From NCBI GenBank assembly GCA_036852015.1, contig JAANDG010000375.1, positions 62,001-126,000 of the forward strand: a stretch of 64,000 nucleotides of DNA. The letters run 5' to 3'. Under the pieces are notes generated by a model. It saw only the letters and a list, made by a program, of their open reading frames with translations. It did no database searches and had not been told where the DNA came from. This DNA comes from Pelodera strongyloides. Its lineage: Eukaryota; Nematoda; Chromadorea; Rhabditida; Rhabditidae. Shown here in pieces: positions 37,101 through 46,995 of this stretch. The position numbers and the translations under genes were made by a program. Numbering within the stretch: the stretch's first letter is position 1; every line of letters starts with the position of its first letter.

Positions 37101-37101
37101 A
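31148..37101 (+). CDS. Unrecognised single-membrane-span protein with Lys/Ser/Thr-rich tail (5' end unresolved)
   Basis: I do not recognise this family. Exons with mutually consistent phases: 31148-31307, 31892-32003, 32368-32500, 32777-32846, 33403-33544, 33884-33934, 36258-36311, 36631-36809, 37009-37101 (stop TAA), roughly 330 aa. The first exon encodes LRKGVILLTLISVLLGLQLL, a clear membrane segment, then a basic stretch DRHKVTHKNK. The next exons are basic and Ser-rich (KRAKKPKNRS, KSTSKRKQ), then Ser/Thr/Ala-rich (TTVTSAASAAPVTNATTEPS). The short exons 33884-33934 and 36258-36311 both encode VRTCSTQNTVS followed by a Cys/Gly end, and look like copies of one exon. The C-terminal exons (SLDRSSLNATEEITSAYRFL, then an acidic/basic tail ending KSEKKQSE) show no domain I know. 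The layout suggests a membrane-anchored protein with a long disordered cytoplasmic or lumenal tail. Confidence 0.7.
31697..31868. repeat. Family-1 MITE
   Basis: CGAAATACCGGCCGTTTTTT to CCGGCCTTTATTTCGCTTTA. Ends 23 bases before the second exon of the unrecognised plus-strand gene. Confidence 0.85.
33010..33245 (-). repeat. tRNA-derived SINE, family A
   Basis: Read on the minus strand it has a tRNA-like head with GAGTTCGATTCCGGCCCG, then a body CACCACCCGGCGAGGGAA...GCTCGTCGCCCGCTGC..., ending TGAACGCTCTAGTGGCGTAA. Matches 37600-37845. Confidence 0.8.
33562..33682 (+). repeat. tRNA-like element with A-rich tail
   Basis: GTGGTGTAGTGGTTAACTTC and GGGTTCGATTCCCGG form D and T arms. Beyond them the sequence runs into AAAAAAAGGTAAAAAAAAAA. 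Probably a SINE. It lies 18 bases after the exon 33403-33544, inside the intron. Confidence 0.55.
33884..33934 (+). CDS. Duplicated exon, copy a
   Basis: A 51-nt exon, phase 1 in and phase 1 out, with acceptor ttttcag and donor gtaatt. It encodes GAVRTCSTQNTVSQLCGG. Its partner at 36258-36311 has the same phase and nearly the same peptide with different codons. Confidence 0.65.
34378..34834. repeat. Long foldback element, GGGAGAGGCCCACGAGAA ends
   Basis: Left arm 34378-34528 and right arm about 34677-34834 are inverted copies with short gaps: GGGAGAGGCCCACGAGAA versus TTCTCGTGGGCCTCTCCC, and GGCCAGGTACCGTAG versus CTACGGTACCTGGCC. It abuts a family-1 MITE on its right side. Confidence 0.85.
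34827..34974. repeat. Family-1 MITE
   Basis: CTTTAAAGCGAAATACCGG to CCGGTATTTCGCTTTAAAG. Both TTTAAA borders are intact. Confidence 0.85.
34985..35155. repeat. Direct repeat, copy 1 (about 165 bp)
   Basis: Nearly identical to 36038-36200. Starts TGTAACCTGTATGTGTTTC and ends GATTAGCGATTCCATAT. It is not palindromic. On the plus strand it reads CNLYVFLISKCPSV... to a stop followed by TAATAAA. Confidence 0.85.
36038..36200. repeat. Direct repeat, copy 2
   Basis: Partner of 34985-35155 with a few substitutions. It ends about 57 bases before duplicated exon copy b. Confidence 0.85.
36258..36311 (+). CDS. Duplicated exon, copy b
   Basis: A 54-nt exon, phase 1 in and phase 1 out, with acceptor gctattcag and donor gtaact. 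It encodes DPVRTCSTQNTVSRVGCGG. Equal phases mean the two copies could be spliced in together or used as alternatives without breaking the frame. Confidence 0.65.
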
Positions 37102-37153
37102 ATAATTTACAAAGATGTGATTTTCAAGTACAGTGACATTGAATGAGCATTTT

Positions 37154-37351
37154 TGAAGCGAAATACTGGCCGTTTTTTGAAACGCATCGAGTACACCAGC
37201 ATTCTTATGCAGCATATGCAAAGAGCATAAATAATAATAATAGGATAAAAAATTTGCTAACTTCGAGTAATCGAGCTAAATTCGAGAACAAATAGGTAGG
37301 AATTCAGTTGTCCGTGATGCGTTTCAAAAACCGGCCGGTATTACGATTTAC
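37154..37351. repeat. Family-1 MITE
   Basis: GAAGCGAAATACTGGCCG to CCGGCCGGTATTACGATTTA, about 50 bases after the stop of the unrecognised gene. Confidence 0.85.
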
Positions 37352-37599
37352 TAAAGAATTCGCGCGGCTTTGCACAGTGTTTGTAGACCCGATGGAGAAC
37401 ACGTCCAAGTAGAAAAACGTTTTTTTTCTCTCTCTCTCATGTTATTCTTTTTCTTTGAGTAATCTACGGCGGCTCACAGAATCCTCAAAATTCGGAATGA
37501 AAACTGGTTACGTTAGTTTCCGAGCTCCTTCTTTGAGCTCATTCAACTGCCGTTTGCAAAAAAAAAAAAAATATCTAAAGATTTATTTGGACAATATTC

Positions 37600-37845
37600 A
37601 TTTGGTACCGGGTGGTCCAATGGCAACATTTGGCTCTAACGCAATCGACCCGAGTTCGATTCCGGACCGTGATAACTTTGAAACCACCACCCGGCGAGGG
37701 AAGCATAGCCTGAAGACGTCGAGCAATTTGTCATCTGGAACTCGTCGCCTACTGCTCAGGACCTCTGCGGAACATGTAATAAGCAAACTTGAATTTGAAC
37801 CACCTTGAAGAAAGGTGCACGCTCTAGTGGCGTAAAAGATTTACC
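37600..37845 (+). repeat. tRNA-derived SINE, family A
   Basis: Head GGGTGGTCCAATGGCAACAT with B-box GAGTTCGATTCC, body GACGTCGAGCAATTTGTCAT, tail GGTGCACGCTCTAGTGGCG. Copies on opposite strands at distant sites show it is dispersed, not a tandem duplication. Confidence 0.8.
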
Positions 37846-38589
37846 TAATTATGCTAACGTTAATTGCCTTTCGGGAAGTGTTTTCAATGTCATGTGTCAC
37901 CTTTTACTCATATAAAATTAATGGTTTGTAAATTGCTTTAAGCGCGCGCAGTTTCTCTGAACCTATATAATGTAGCAAATTGGATCGTAAAGTCAATTTG
38001 CTCTCATACGCAAGTATTGCGCCTATTTCGTGTAGCCACCACCATTACTCTTTATTAATAGAGTTTTAGTACTTTAGACTTTTCGCAGACACTTATTTTC
38101 AAAAATTAAACGAGAATTCTTGCGAAACAATTGGCGTTTTTTGAGTTCCGCATGATCAGAGAAAAAATTAGATTTCTAAATTACGTTAGCGAGAAAAAAT
38201 GTACAAATTCGTTCACGAGCTTGTATTTTATTATTATTCGCCACACTACGATATAACCCAAGCTTGCGTACTACTTCTGACAGTAACACTTACGAGAGAA
38301 ATCGCACAATAACCGTATGTTAGAAGCTTTTTACAAGGACTCCAAGTTTCTTTTGTCAATTGAAACATGTAAAGATTTTCTTCTGCTTTTCGACTAAATA
38401 TTTATTTGCATCTGCTCATATAACACTCTTCGTTGAAATGAATTATTTTTTTATTTAATAGTATTTGCTGGGATACTCCATATCTTTAGAACTGCAATTA
38501 AGTGTGAAAGTCAAAAAGGAAAGAAATAGGGGCTTTTTTATGCTCGAGATTGGCCCGCTATTCCCAGTAAAAAGATGAAACACAATTTT

Positions 38590-38766
38590 TAAAGCGGTAT
38601 AACAACCGTTTGTTGAGATCGTCTTGGAGAACTGCACTCCCATGTATCATTTACAAATGAGTGTTGTTAGTAGAATAAAAACCGACAATAAAGCTACACT
38701 TTGGGTGAATGAAAGAACTGCATATGCCCACCACGCATTTCAAAAACCTGATGTTGTACCGCTTTG
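38590..38766. repeat. Inverted repeat with AAAGCGGTATAACA ends
   Basis: AAAGCGGTATAACAACCG at left, ATGTTGTACCGCTTTGA at right. It resembles family 1 in size and border but has a different terminal sequence. Confidence 0.65.
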
Positions 38767-39729
38767 ATACACTGAAGTTGGATGTGTGTGCGTCAGTAAC
38801 GTCATTTCAGGATGGGCAATACGCTTGAACATGGTTGCCCCATAATGCACCAGGCGAACAAACAAACGGACGAAAGTAGTAAGGTAAGCAAATTGAAGGT
38901 GAGAAGAATCCCGCGAAAATAGCAACGCGAAACTTTTCTGCGGCGTGGCCGCGAAAAATACGGGGGTCGGTTCGTCCACATTTCGACGCGCACCTAAAAT
39001 CTTTCGCCCGCCCGGCTTTAGCCAACTTCTCGCCGACCGACATTTTCGCGCCACATCTGCGCCGTACCTTATCAGAGTTCAGAGTTTTGACAGCGAAAGG
39101 CCTCTTTCCTTATCCAATACTGGTACCTCCGGCGCACTCCTTGTCTGGAAAAAAAAACTAGGTTTCCTAATTTTCTTGTGCCTAAAGTGATGCATTTCAG
39201 CACTGACCTTATAAACTACAGTATATTGTGTTTTGTCAAACCATACTGAAATGCTAATCAAGCCAGTAAATCTTTTCACCTTTCGGTCCTATGTCAACCG
39301 CGTGACGTTCACATTTTAAATGAACACATGTTAAGTGTATTTCCTTCAAGATAATTTCTTCCGAGTAAGCTACATTGCGTATCGCGGCACTAATAATAGC
39401 AATAGTAGCGGAACTATATGAACGTGGAAATAAGCCATGTTTATGTGGACGCAAATTAGATTACTACGGACCATTTGACAGGAGTCATATGCTTTGAAGT
39501 TTGGAAATTACTAGAAAATAGTATGCGAAGAGCTGCTCCGATTGTGAATCTAGAAGCTCAGTGGAATGTGCAAACATGTTAAAACAAACCTTTGAAAGAA
39601 ATTTGTTAAAAAGTGCACGTTGATGAGAGAGAACTATTATTTATTTAGTTGTGTGTACTAACTCTAGCCTCGCATTCCCTATAGGAAATTGCGAACGAAA
39701 TAGTGCGCAAATCTTCACGCTCCAAGTTT

Positions 39730-39896
39730 TCAAGCGGTATAACGTATAACATCCTCTTTTTAAAATGTATGACGGACAATGCATTCTTACACCCATAGAT
39801 TCATGTTAAACGAGCTCGATTCTAATTTCCACCACGGTAATGCCCATCAAAATCCAAAATTCGCTTCAAAAACCTGTGGTTGTACCTCTTTAAAGT
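39730..39896. repeat. Inverted repeat with AAGCGGTATAACG ends
   Basis: AAGCGGTATAACGTATAAC to GTGGTTGTACCTCTTTAAAG. It ends about 20 bases before the first globin exon. Confidence 0.6.
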
Positions 39897-39904
39897 GATT
39901 TTTC

Positions 39905-39921
39905 GGTCATTGCAGGAAGTA
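39905..39921 (+). promoter_or_regulatory. Probable spliced-leader acceptor of the globin gene
   Basis: The sequence ggtcattgcag ends at 39915, followed by GAAGTA and the ATG. Same arrangement as AGK and eIF2A: an acceptor just before the start codon and no recognisable upstream exon. Confidence 0.5.
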
Positions 39922-41279
39922 ATGAATCGTGCGTCTGGAAAAGTTTGTCCGATCACCGTGGAGCCACAAACAGACAAAGCACAACCCGCAATAACTAAAG
40001 AACCGCTGAGTCGAGAAGAAATCTCTGCCAAATGTTCTGAATATTTGAAAAACGGCTTTAAAACTATTATGGAAAATGGACGTCAAGGCGAATTTATCAT
40101 CTTGTAGGCTCTTTTTTATACTTTGTATATTCTTGCACAACACTTTAAAGCGAAATAGCGGCCGGTTTTTGAAACGTAACGAGTAAAACTGCTTTCTAAT
40201 CTATTTATGCTAAATGGGGTCGAAAGGGGGTCGATTTTTTATTGTAATTATACGCGTTTGCATATGACGCAGGGTAACGATGCGACTCAACATGTTTTAT
40301 GAATCGCTTTAAGTTGTATCGCTTTAAACGTATGATGTAAATACACAATGTTGCAAACGTATAACTTTGACAAGAAATCATATTTATTTATTTTCAGCTT
40401 AATGTCCCATTATCCAAGACTTCACAAGTTCTTCGGGATTGATGTTTTAAAAGCCGAGCATTTGGAAATGAACCCAAGGTGTAGTTTGTTTGTTTGTTTG
40501 TTTGTTTGTTTGTTTGTTTGTTTGATTGTTTGTTTGTTTGTTTGTTTGCGTATCGTTACGCTTTGTTAAATCGTTATCTATCTTACACAGTCAACACAAT
40601 AGCGCCTTATGTCATGTTTCACTAAATGCGTTGTAATTTAGGTACCAAGAATTGGGCGAAAAGCAAGTAGCATCCTACGCTTCACTAATTGAAACATACC
40701 CCAATGAAGCATTGTTCAAAGAAAAAGTTACCGAAATCATTGGAACGCACGAAAAATACAATCTCACCATCGAAAATTATAAGGTAACACTGTGTTTATT
40801 TTACTTACACGTAAACAAATTTTGTTTAATTGTGGATCAGTGCAGCTATAAAGCAGCAGAGCTATATGTCTTTGAATGTATGGTGAATACCCGCATTCTC
40901 ATGTAGGAATATACGTAATAAAAAAATCGGGCCCAATTCGATCCCACTTATTGTTAGTCTGACCTACAATAAGCAGATACATAGAAATGCACTAAAGCTA
41001 GCGTTATTTGTACAAAAAATTGATACATACGCCACGTAAAGACTAATAAGAAGGCAAGTGGGAGAACGCAGTTTAATAAAAAAAATACCTTATTAAAATC
41101 AAAATTTTACTTCTATTTAAAATCAAATACCTTAGTAAAATCAAATTTAGGTCTTCTGGGAAACCACTCTGGGTTTTCTGCACAAAAAAGACGAAGTAGA
41201 CATCGAATTGGACAATTGTTGGATGATCGTTGGAAACGAATTTTGTGAAGTAGCACGGCCTCTGCTCACGATTTGTTAA
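39922..41279 (+). CDS. Globin-like protein, 4 exons, 177 aa
   Basis: Haem-binding globin-fold protein. Exons: 39922-40103, 40398-40478, 40642-40783, 41151-41279, phases 2, 2, 0, with stop TAA followed by AATAAA motifs. The first 30 residues are a Pro/Thr-rich extension. The fold reads as LSREEISAKCSEYLKNGFKT (A/B helices), then FLMSHYPRLHKFFG with C2 Pro67 and CD1 Phe73, then NPRYQELGEKQVASY (E helix), then IIGTHEKYNLTIENY with the proximal F8 His124, then the G/H helices ending EFCEVARPLLTIC. By alignment from memory with the globin pattern, E7 falls on Leu92 rather than His, which would alter ligand binding. The ATG is 6 nt after the acceptor ggtcattgcag and no upstream exon is visible, suggesting trans-splicing. 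Which paralogue this is, and whether it transports, stores or senses gas, cannot be told. Confidence 0.85.
40143..40328. repeat. Family-1 MITE with altered right end
   Basis: Left end TTTAAAGCGAAATAGCGGCC is intact. The right side reads ATGAATCGCTTTAAGTTGTA and has lost the CCGGTATTTC arm. Lies in globin intron 1. Confidence 0.65.
40486..40548. repeat. (TTTG)n microsatellite
   Basis: About 15 TTTG units with one ATTG, starting 8 bases after the second globin exon and overlapping the start of its intron. Confidence 0.95.
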
Positions 41280-41312
41280 ATAAATAAATCATGGTACCAT
41301 GTAATAAACGAA
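41280..41312 (+). terminator. Poly(A) signals of the globin gene
   Basis: Overlapping AATAAA motifs begin 1-5 nt after the stop codon, and another AATAAA lies about 25 nt further on. Either could direct cleavage, giving a very short 3' UTR. Confidence 0.5.
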
Positions 41313-42569
41313 TCCGCAGAAACAAGGTTCAGCAAGACTTTACCACAGATTTACCGATCTTTTCTAGTTTTTTTTGCGTGACTATTTTTGTGTTCCGACT
41401 ACGGTATCTAGTTGTGGATCTTCATTAGCTAATAACTCACCCTAGTTTGCATATCATGCAAGACGGTTTTCACAGCCACACATTTGAGAAATCCGGGAGC
41501 TTTATCCTTGAAGAATTGGGGAAATCTTTTTTATGGGCCTGAACCTTTAAAGGTTTTTGTCGAATAATATAAAAATATGCACAAACAACTATACTCCATC
41601 CCTCAACTCGTGGATATTCCAATTTCTCAAAAACACATTTGCGCGCATCCCAGGCTCACACCAGGCCCACAGGCCTGCATGCGCGCGTGAGCTCTTCAAC
41701 CCAATTGGGAGGTTCGCCCGCTAGCGGGGCGCGTTCTCCCACACCTTTTGTCTTGTATTGAATGTTCCCAGCCGCTCCCAGGCCTAAGGACACCCCCCGT
41801 ACTTCACTGGGGAGTTTTTGTTTGTGTTAACTGGACGCTTCGCATAGAGCCTCATGCATTCCACTCAAATATGCGTAACGTTTTTCTCACATTGCTTTGT
41901 TTGAGTAAAGTATCCCATTACTTGACAAGTATAATATTTGGCACATCAATAGCACTGTCGACAGCTTCAAGCCTCCTAATACTCCTATGAACTGCCTAGT
42001 TTTAAAGGACTATAATTGGAGTAAGAATAATATAACATACCTTATCCTTACCCAATCACAAAGTTACAACGACGACGGGAGCAGGAGACTTATTACTTTG
42101 AAGCAAGCAATAATTTGTAAAAAGGATATTGTGTGTCTTTTTCTCCCCTTTATTTACGATTGACATAGATGTATAATAGTATAATAATTATTGACACATT
42201 ATATATGTATATAATATAAGTGTGCATCATATAAAATGATGATGTGAAGGTTGGCAAATTAAGCCGCATGTAACGATAAGTTAATGGATATGTATACCTG
42301 CATTTCATATCCTTATTAAATGTTAGTGAGTTTTCGGAAACGGTCAATAATACTTATTTATTTATTTATTTATTAAATAACACCACAGGGTGTGCATCAC
42401 AATGAAATGATGAAAAGAAAGTAGTATATAACTCGTCGTGTTGTCGTTGATAAGCAAACAGGTGATTGTCCAAAAATAGCCAGCACCTTATTTGAGCAAC
42501 AAGAGCCGGTGACACCGGTCGGCTTACTACTCGAACAAATATACATGTGCAGGACTATACGTAACTCCC

Positions 42570-42643
42570 ACAATTCACAGTTCAGTGGTAGAATGCTCGC
42601 CTGCCACACGGGCGGCCCGGGTTCGTTTCCCGGACGGTGCACC
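42570..42643 (+). pseudogene. tRNA-Gly(GCC)-like sequence with broken acceptor stem
   Basis: GTTCAGTGGTAGAATGCTCG, anticodon loop with GCC in CTGCCACA, and a fully paired T arm CCGGGTTCGTTTCCCGG. The 5' acceptor strand does not pair with ACGGTGC, so it is a pseudogene or SINE head. Confidence 0.6.
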
Positions 42644-43725
42644 ATGTGCGATATTGAGTCCCTGGTTAGAAATGGTTTATTAAATACAGTTAAACAGAGA
42701 GAATACGGTTGCGCTTAAGTTCTTCTGGTGAGTTGTAGTTGGAGCGGAGGGGAATGTTCTTGGGTAGTTGTACTGGTTTATATACTGTCGTTATCCTCGC
42801 ATCTGTTCCCTTTTTCTCGTCTTTTCTCTAATTTGGCCCTTCTCTTCCTGACGCTTTTTCCGTAGTATCTTGAGTGTGACTGTCGTTGAAACGGAGTTGC
42901 GACAAATATACATGTGCAGGACTATATGTAACTCCCACAATTCATTACCTAGTAAATTAATGGAAAATTGTACTCCCAATCAGTTGGGTATTTACCTCCA
43001 TCCCTAAGAAACATACAGTCCGCTAAACAAACAAAAGTGTAAACGTAAACGAATTCCTTTAATCCTTTTTCCATAAACGTTCTCCCCCACAAAAGGGTCA
43101 GTTGGACCGGTTTCCGGTGTGTATTTTTGTTCGAATTTCAGAATCCAATAAGGGTTTTCATGTTCATAAGGACATATACTCATACGGGCTCTTCTTGCAA
43201 CCAACCAACCCCCGAACGGTATAAGCAAACAAAGTTTGGTTCCGGTTCGGTTAGCAAACTACCCCGTTTTGCGTATTTTCTTATTTTTCAAAGAGCACAG
43301 AAATAATTCAAAGTGCATGTGTTATTTATAAGTTGCAGAATATTATCGAGAACAAAATAGAAACAGGAACTAGAAGGTATCCCAGACTTTGCTTTTGTCT
43401 AAACAAACATTAAAAGAAAGGTATATTGTAAACATATAAAGTAAAATAATTTTTAAATATAATAGTAAAGCTTAATCGATAGCAGGTTCTACTGTCAGCC
43501 TTGGAAGCAGTAACTTCTGAAGCCTGAAATTTCAGAAATCAGAAATAGTAATACGATTCAATTTCTGAAAATACTCCTCTCGAAGCTCTTAGTGTCATAG
43601 TATAGTCCAGCTCACTAATAAACACATTATTACTAAAGGCTTACCACGCAAGTAACTGATATAACCAGCAACTCTTTCAGATATATTAGGCCATTTACAA
43701 ACACTGTTCTCCGAAACAATGAATC

Positions 43726-43797
43726 TTGGAAGAGGCTAGATTTGAACCCTCGTCATATGCACGGGACACAACATCACTAGCCATTCGGCCACGTCGG
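43726..43797 (-). repeat. tRNA-like sequence
   Basis: The minus strand reads GACGTGGCCGAATGGCTAGT with B-box GGTTCAAATCT. The anticodon arm is not clear. Confidence 0.4.
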
Positions 43798-43819
43798 TCT
43801 TATTTATCTGCCGTACTAC

Positions 43820-43945
43820 GTCTTGAATGACCGTAGCCAAAGCGTCCGCGACGCGCAGCTTTTGTAAGGCCGGTTTTCTTATTGCGAGATCATAAGCACG
43901 TGCGTGCGCACGTAAATAAACACCCGACTTCTTCGCACGTGGCTT
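43820..43945 (-). CDS. Possible orphan coding exon
   Basis: Minus-strand stretch of exactly 42 codons between an acceptor (TGTGTTTCAG) and a GTAGTA donor. It encodes KPRAKKSGVYLRAHARAYDL and then a Leu/Ala/Val helix-like segment. Base composition is richer in GC than its surroundings. No partner exons were found on either side, and a tRNA-like sequence begins just downstream, so it may be a captured or relic exon. Confidence 0.2.
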
Positions 43946-44567
43946 CTGAAACACAGACAAAATATAAATGTAGATCAACGAAAAAGAGAAGGAATGTTTA
44001 CTTTTGTACAAGCTAGTAAAAGTTTGTAAAGGATAGGTAAAGCCTTAACGTATATAAGTTACCTATCCTTTGCACTTGTCATGTAAAGCTATCTTATCAA
44101 ATACAGATTACTGATTGCATGGGAGTGTTTATCTTACTTCCTTCAACTTGTGGATTGTTGAATCCTACACCAACTATCAGCTCGAGCAAATTGCTTGAAT
44201 GCACGTCGTTCATTTATCTAGCCTTCCGTGACGACACTTCTTCATTGCAGCGTGCTATCGCAAAATGTTTTGGCTTTTGACACTGCTTCGCTAGGTCGGA
44301 GCTAACAGTCACCAAACATACCTTTGTAGTACTGTCGGCGGTAGCGATAGGTGTACTGTAAGCTCTGCTCAATTACCGGGTACCTTAAGTCTACCGTTCC
44401 CGTTCCCGTTCCCGTATCACGCACTCCCGGGTCGCTATCCCCGGACCGGTCAGTCGATCCAGCCACTCTTCTGTTTGTTAGACGGCGACACCTTCGACTT
44501 CTTTCTGTTTGCGGATATTTGTATTTGTGCCCACCTTTTTCTTTACCTACTCGGGAATCTCTTTCTC

Positions 44568-44664
44568 TGTCTCTCTCTCTCTCTCTCCGTCTGTAACTCT
44601 CTCTCTATCTCTCTTTCTGTAACTCTCTCCTCCCTCTCTCTCTCCCTCTCTCTCCCTTTCTCAC
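44568..44664. repeat. (CT)n-rich block
   Basis: Interrupted CT run with TGTAACTCTCT insertions. The predicted Ser/Leu repeat peptides here are artefacts of the run. Confidence 0.9.
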
Positions 44665-44918
44665 TCTGCCTAATCTTCTGACATCATGCACACAGTCCTT
44701 CATGATCTTGGTCACACTTTCATATTTATTAGGTATCAATTTTATTGATACATATTCTGTAGACTTATGACTGTCTGGACTCTCTTCAACCTTTGCACTT
44801 TTCATCTGTGTAACTCCGTTGCAGGCATACTCGCCTCATAAAACTTATAATTGTAAGCTACATGTAAGACTTATCTAACAAGCTAACCATGAGCAGCTAT
44901 GCTACACTTGTACCATCT

Positions 44919-44946
44919 GCTTAGGCTTAGGCTTAGGCTTAGGTTA
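44919..44946. repeat. Interstitial telomere-like repeat (TTAGGC)
   Basis: Three perfect TTAGGC units followed by TTAGG. TTAGGC is the telomere unit of most nematodes. Weaker runs occur near 3914-3931, 47673-47695 and 51495-51530. Confidence 0.8.
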
Positions 44947-45008
44947 GAATTCTTTGCCATCTTAGCGGCACTCCCACACCCAATGTGATACACCCCACCC
45001 TTCATTCT

Positions 45009-45047
45009 CCCACTGGTAGGTCGTTCCCTATTGGGGACCTACCAGTG
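45009..45047. repeat. Perfect 13-bp hairpin
   Basis: CCACTGGTAGGTC and its exact inverse GACCTACCAGTGG enclose a 13-base loop. No Rho-type terminator is meant; this is eukaryotic DNA and its role is unknown. Confidence 0.9.
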
Positions 45048-45683
45048 GCCCGAGAATACGGGCTATTATGGTGATGCTTCTTGAAATCCATGTTCATTTA
45101 CGAAAATGCTATACTATCACATTTACTATCTGATTCAAATAACTGTGATATATGTTTCTGTAAAGATTGTATTTTCTATGCCGATTTCTAGGTAATACAT
45201 TTTTTAACTCAATTTTTGGTCGTAACGGTCTTACAGCCGATCATGCAGTAGAGTCACGCTGTGACTGCACTTTGCTGTGTTCCTCTACCGGGGTTACTTT
45301 CCTTAGGATTAGATTAACAATTTGCGTTCGCTTATAGGAAAATTTCCTTTTCTCTGTCTGTCTATCTCTCTCTCTCTCTCTCTCTCTTTATCACTGTCTC
45401 GCTCATTCTCTCTTTAACTTCAATTAAAATCGTGTTGTGTATCTGCATGTTCCCTCAGTTATATGTGCATTTGAACCCAAGTGTAATAACCCTTTAAAAA
45501 CAAATTGTTCGCCACTTGCTCGAAAATTCAGTTTTATATCCGACCTTCTCGGCGACTGAGGATGTTACGCTAAAGTAAATGACCTTGGGTTAACAATAAA
45601 CATATTACTAAACAAGTATGCGACAGGGGGTTGAAGTGTGTGCGTTTTGCTTTACAAAACGATTGTCATAGTCAGGAGCTCAC

Positions 45684-45695
45684 TCTCTCGCTCTT

Positions 45696-45776
<81 letters not shown>
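45684..45776. repeat. (CT)n microsatellite, longest pure run
   Basis: About 40 uninterrupted CT units. Another shorter run is at 45366-45388. Confidence 0.95.
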
Positions 45777-46239
45777 TTAAAGCTCCCTCTGGTGGAACTG
45801 GTTAGACTCCACTACTGTAGTTGAACAAAAGAGTTTTGGAGCACAGCTCAAGCTTTTCCTTTTAATTTTGTAATTTATCATTAAATCTACCATTTTTGTT
45901 CGATATTCATAATTTGTATCTACTTTTTATTGCCTATAATAGTTCGTAGCCTTATGATTCTTTACTTCCACAGGTAGAGAACGTACTCGTAAAGATACAC
46001 GCTCTATTGGTTTCTACTTTTTAAAGGATCATTTGTCCCAGTAATTTTTTAGCAAAGAAACGAATAGGAAAATCAGCAATGAATTTTCGTGAGCCTGGCC
46101 CTTTTCTACATTTTGCTGCCTTTTTTAGTGGACTTTATTGGCTTACCGTTTAGCGAAACTTAAATTCTGAAATAGGATTTTTTCACCCCAGCACAGCAGC
46201 AACTCGACGCTTTCGTTCTATGTACGCCAATATTTTTTT

Positions 46240-46423
46240 GTAAAGCGAAATACCGGCCGGTTTTTGAAACTCATCGTGGACAACTGAATTCTTACGCATG
46301 TATGCTAAGTTGCTCGAAATTAATTCGGTTTTTTATTCTAATTTACGTTCATTTCCATAAGCTGCATAAGAAAGCTGGTGTACTCGATGTGCTTCATAAA
46401 CCGGCAGGTATTTCGCTTTAAAC
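46240..46423. repeat. Family-1 MITE
   Basis: AAAGCGAAATACCGGCCGG to CCGGCAGGTATTTCGCTTTA, near full length. Confidence 0.9.
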
Positions 46424-46995
46424 TTCATGCCACCGTGTGGTGGTTTTAGCTCAGGCTCTTGAAACATTTCCACGTTATGGTGAGTACACTCATTCTGTTC
46501 ATATACTCACGGCTATTAACCGAATAAAAGTTATGTATCCCATTTTTTCTTCCATATAAACTTTGCTAAAATTACGACACGTACGTAAATTACATTAGCT
46601 TCCCGTTTACAAGTTTGCAGTTTACAACACACATCTCTTTTATACAACACAGTTATTAAAACCATAAAACCATAGGGTTTCAAAAATTATATTTAATATT
46701 TCAAACCGGCTTTTTAAAAGAAAAATCCTTGACCTTGCATGAGCACCCTGTTGTAGGGGACTTGCTTGGTGGAGTTTTTTTATAAGTCTTCTCCTTCGAT
46801 AGCAATGCGGAAACTCGTTTTGTCTCTATCGTTTTGATAGTGATAGAAGGCAGGAAGTGGGGAAACTAATCATCGCTCCCTTTGATATGATAAGCTTCAA
46901 CACCGACAGTTCACACATAGAAACTAGCTGGTTACATCGAAAACTACTTTATCTCAACTTGTCAACTACACCTATCAAAATAGTGAACATGTTTT

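Larger units (their letters stand above)
37102..39915. other. Intergenic region before the globin gene, repeats only
   Basis: Contains a family-1 MITE (37154-37351), a SINE copy (37600-37845), and two inverted repeats with AAGCGGTATAAC ends (38592-38765 and 39732-39895). A GC-rich patch at 38925-39065 resembles patches at 51885-51960 and 58140-58290. No coding segment supported. Confidence 0.5.
41313..46239. other. Gene-poor region after the globin gene
   Basis: Apart from the tRNA-Gly-like sequence, one possible orphan exon, CT-rich blocks and a hairpin, nothing coding is supported. A 44-base segment (ACATGTGCAGGACTATAYGT and flanks) is present twice, at 42534-42586 and 42902-42946. The first copy runs straight into the tRNA-Gly-like sequence. 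A 74-codon minus-strand frame at 43004-43228 is not low-complexity but has no splice partners. Confidence 0.5.

Noticed and set aside
38740..39054. Overlapping frames in three phases at a GC-rich patch
   Set aside because: Stops are rare simply because of base composition. No frame shows coding periodicity or splice support.
2390..43797. Functional tRNA genes
   Set aside because: Every tRNA-like sequence found has poorly paired acceptor stems, odd anticodon loops or a repeat context. Only the Gly(GCC)-like one is close, and its 5' strand is replaced by a duplicated flank.
44351..44681. Ser/Leu-repeat open frames over CT-rich DNA
   Set aside because: They are translations of (CT)n microsatellites, with no splice sites or conserved residues.
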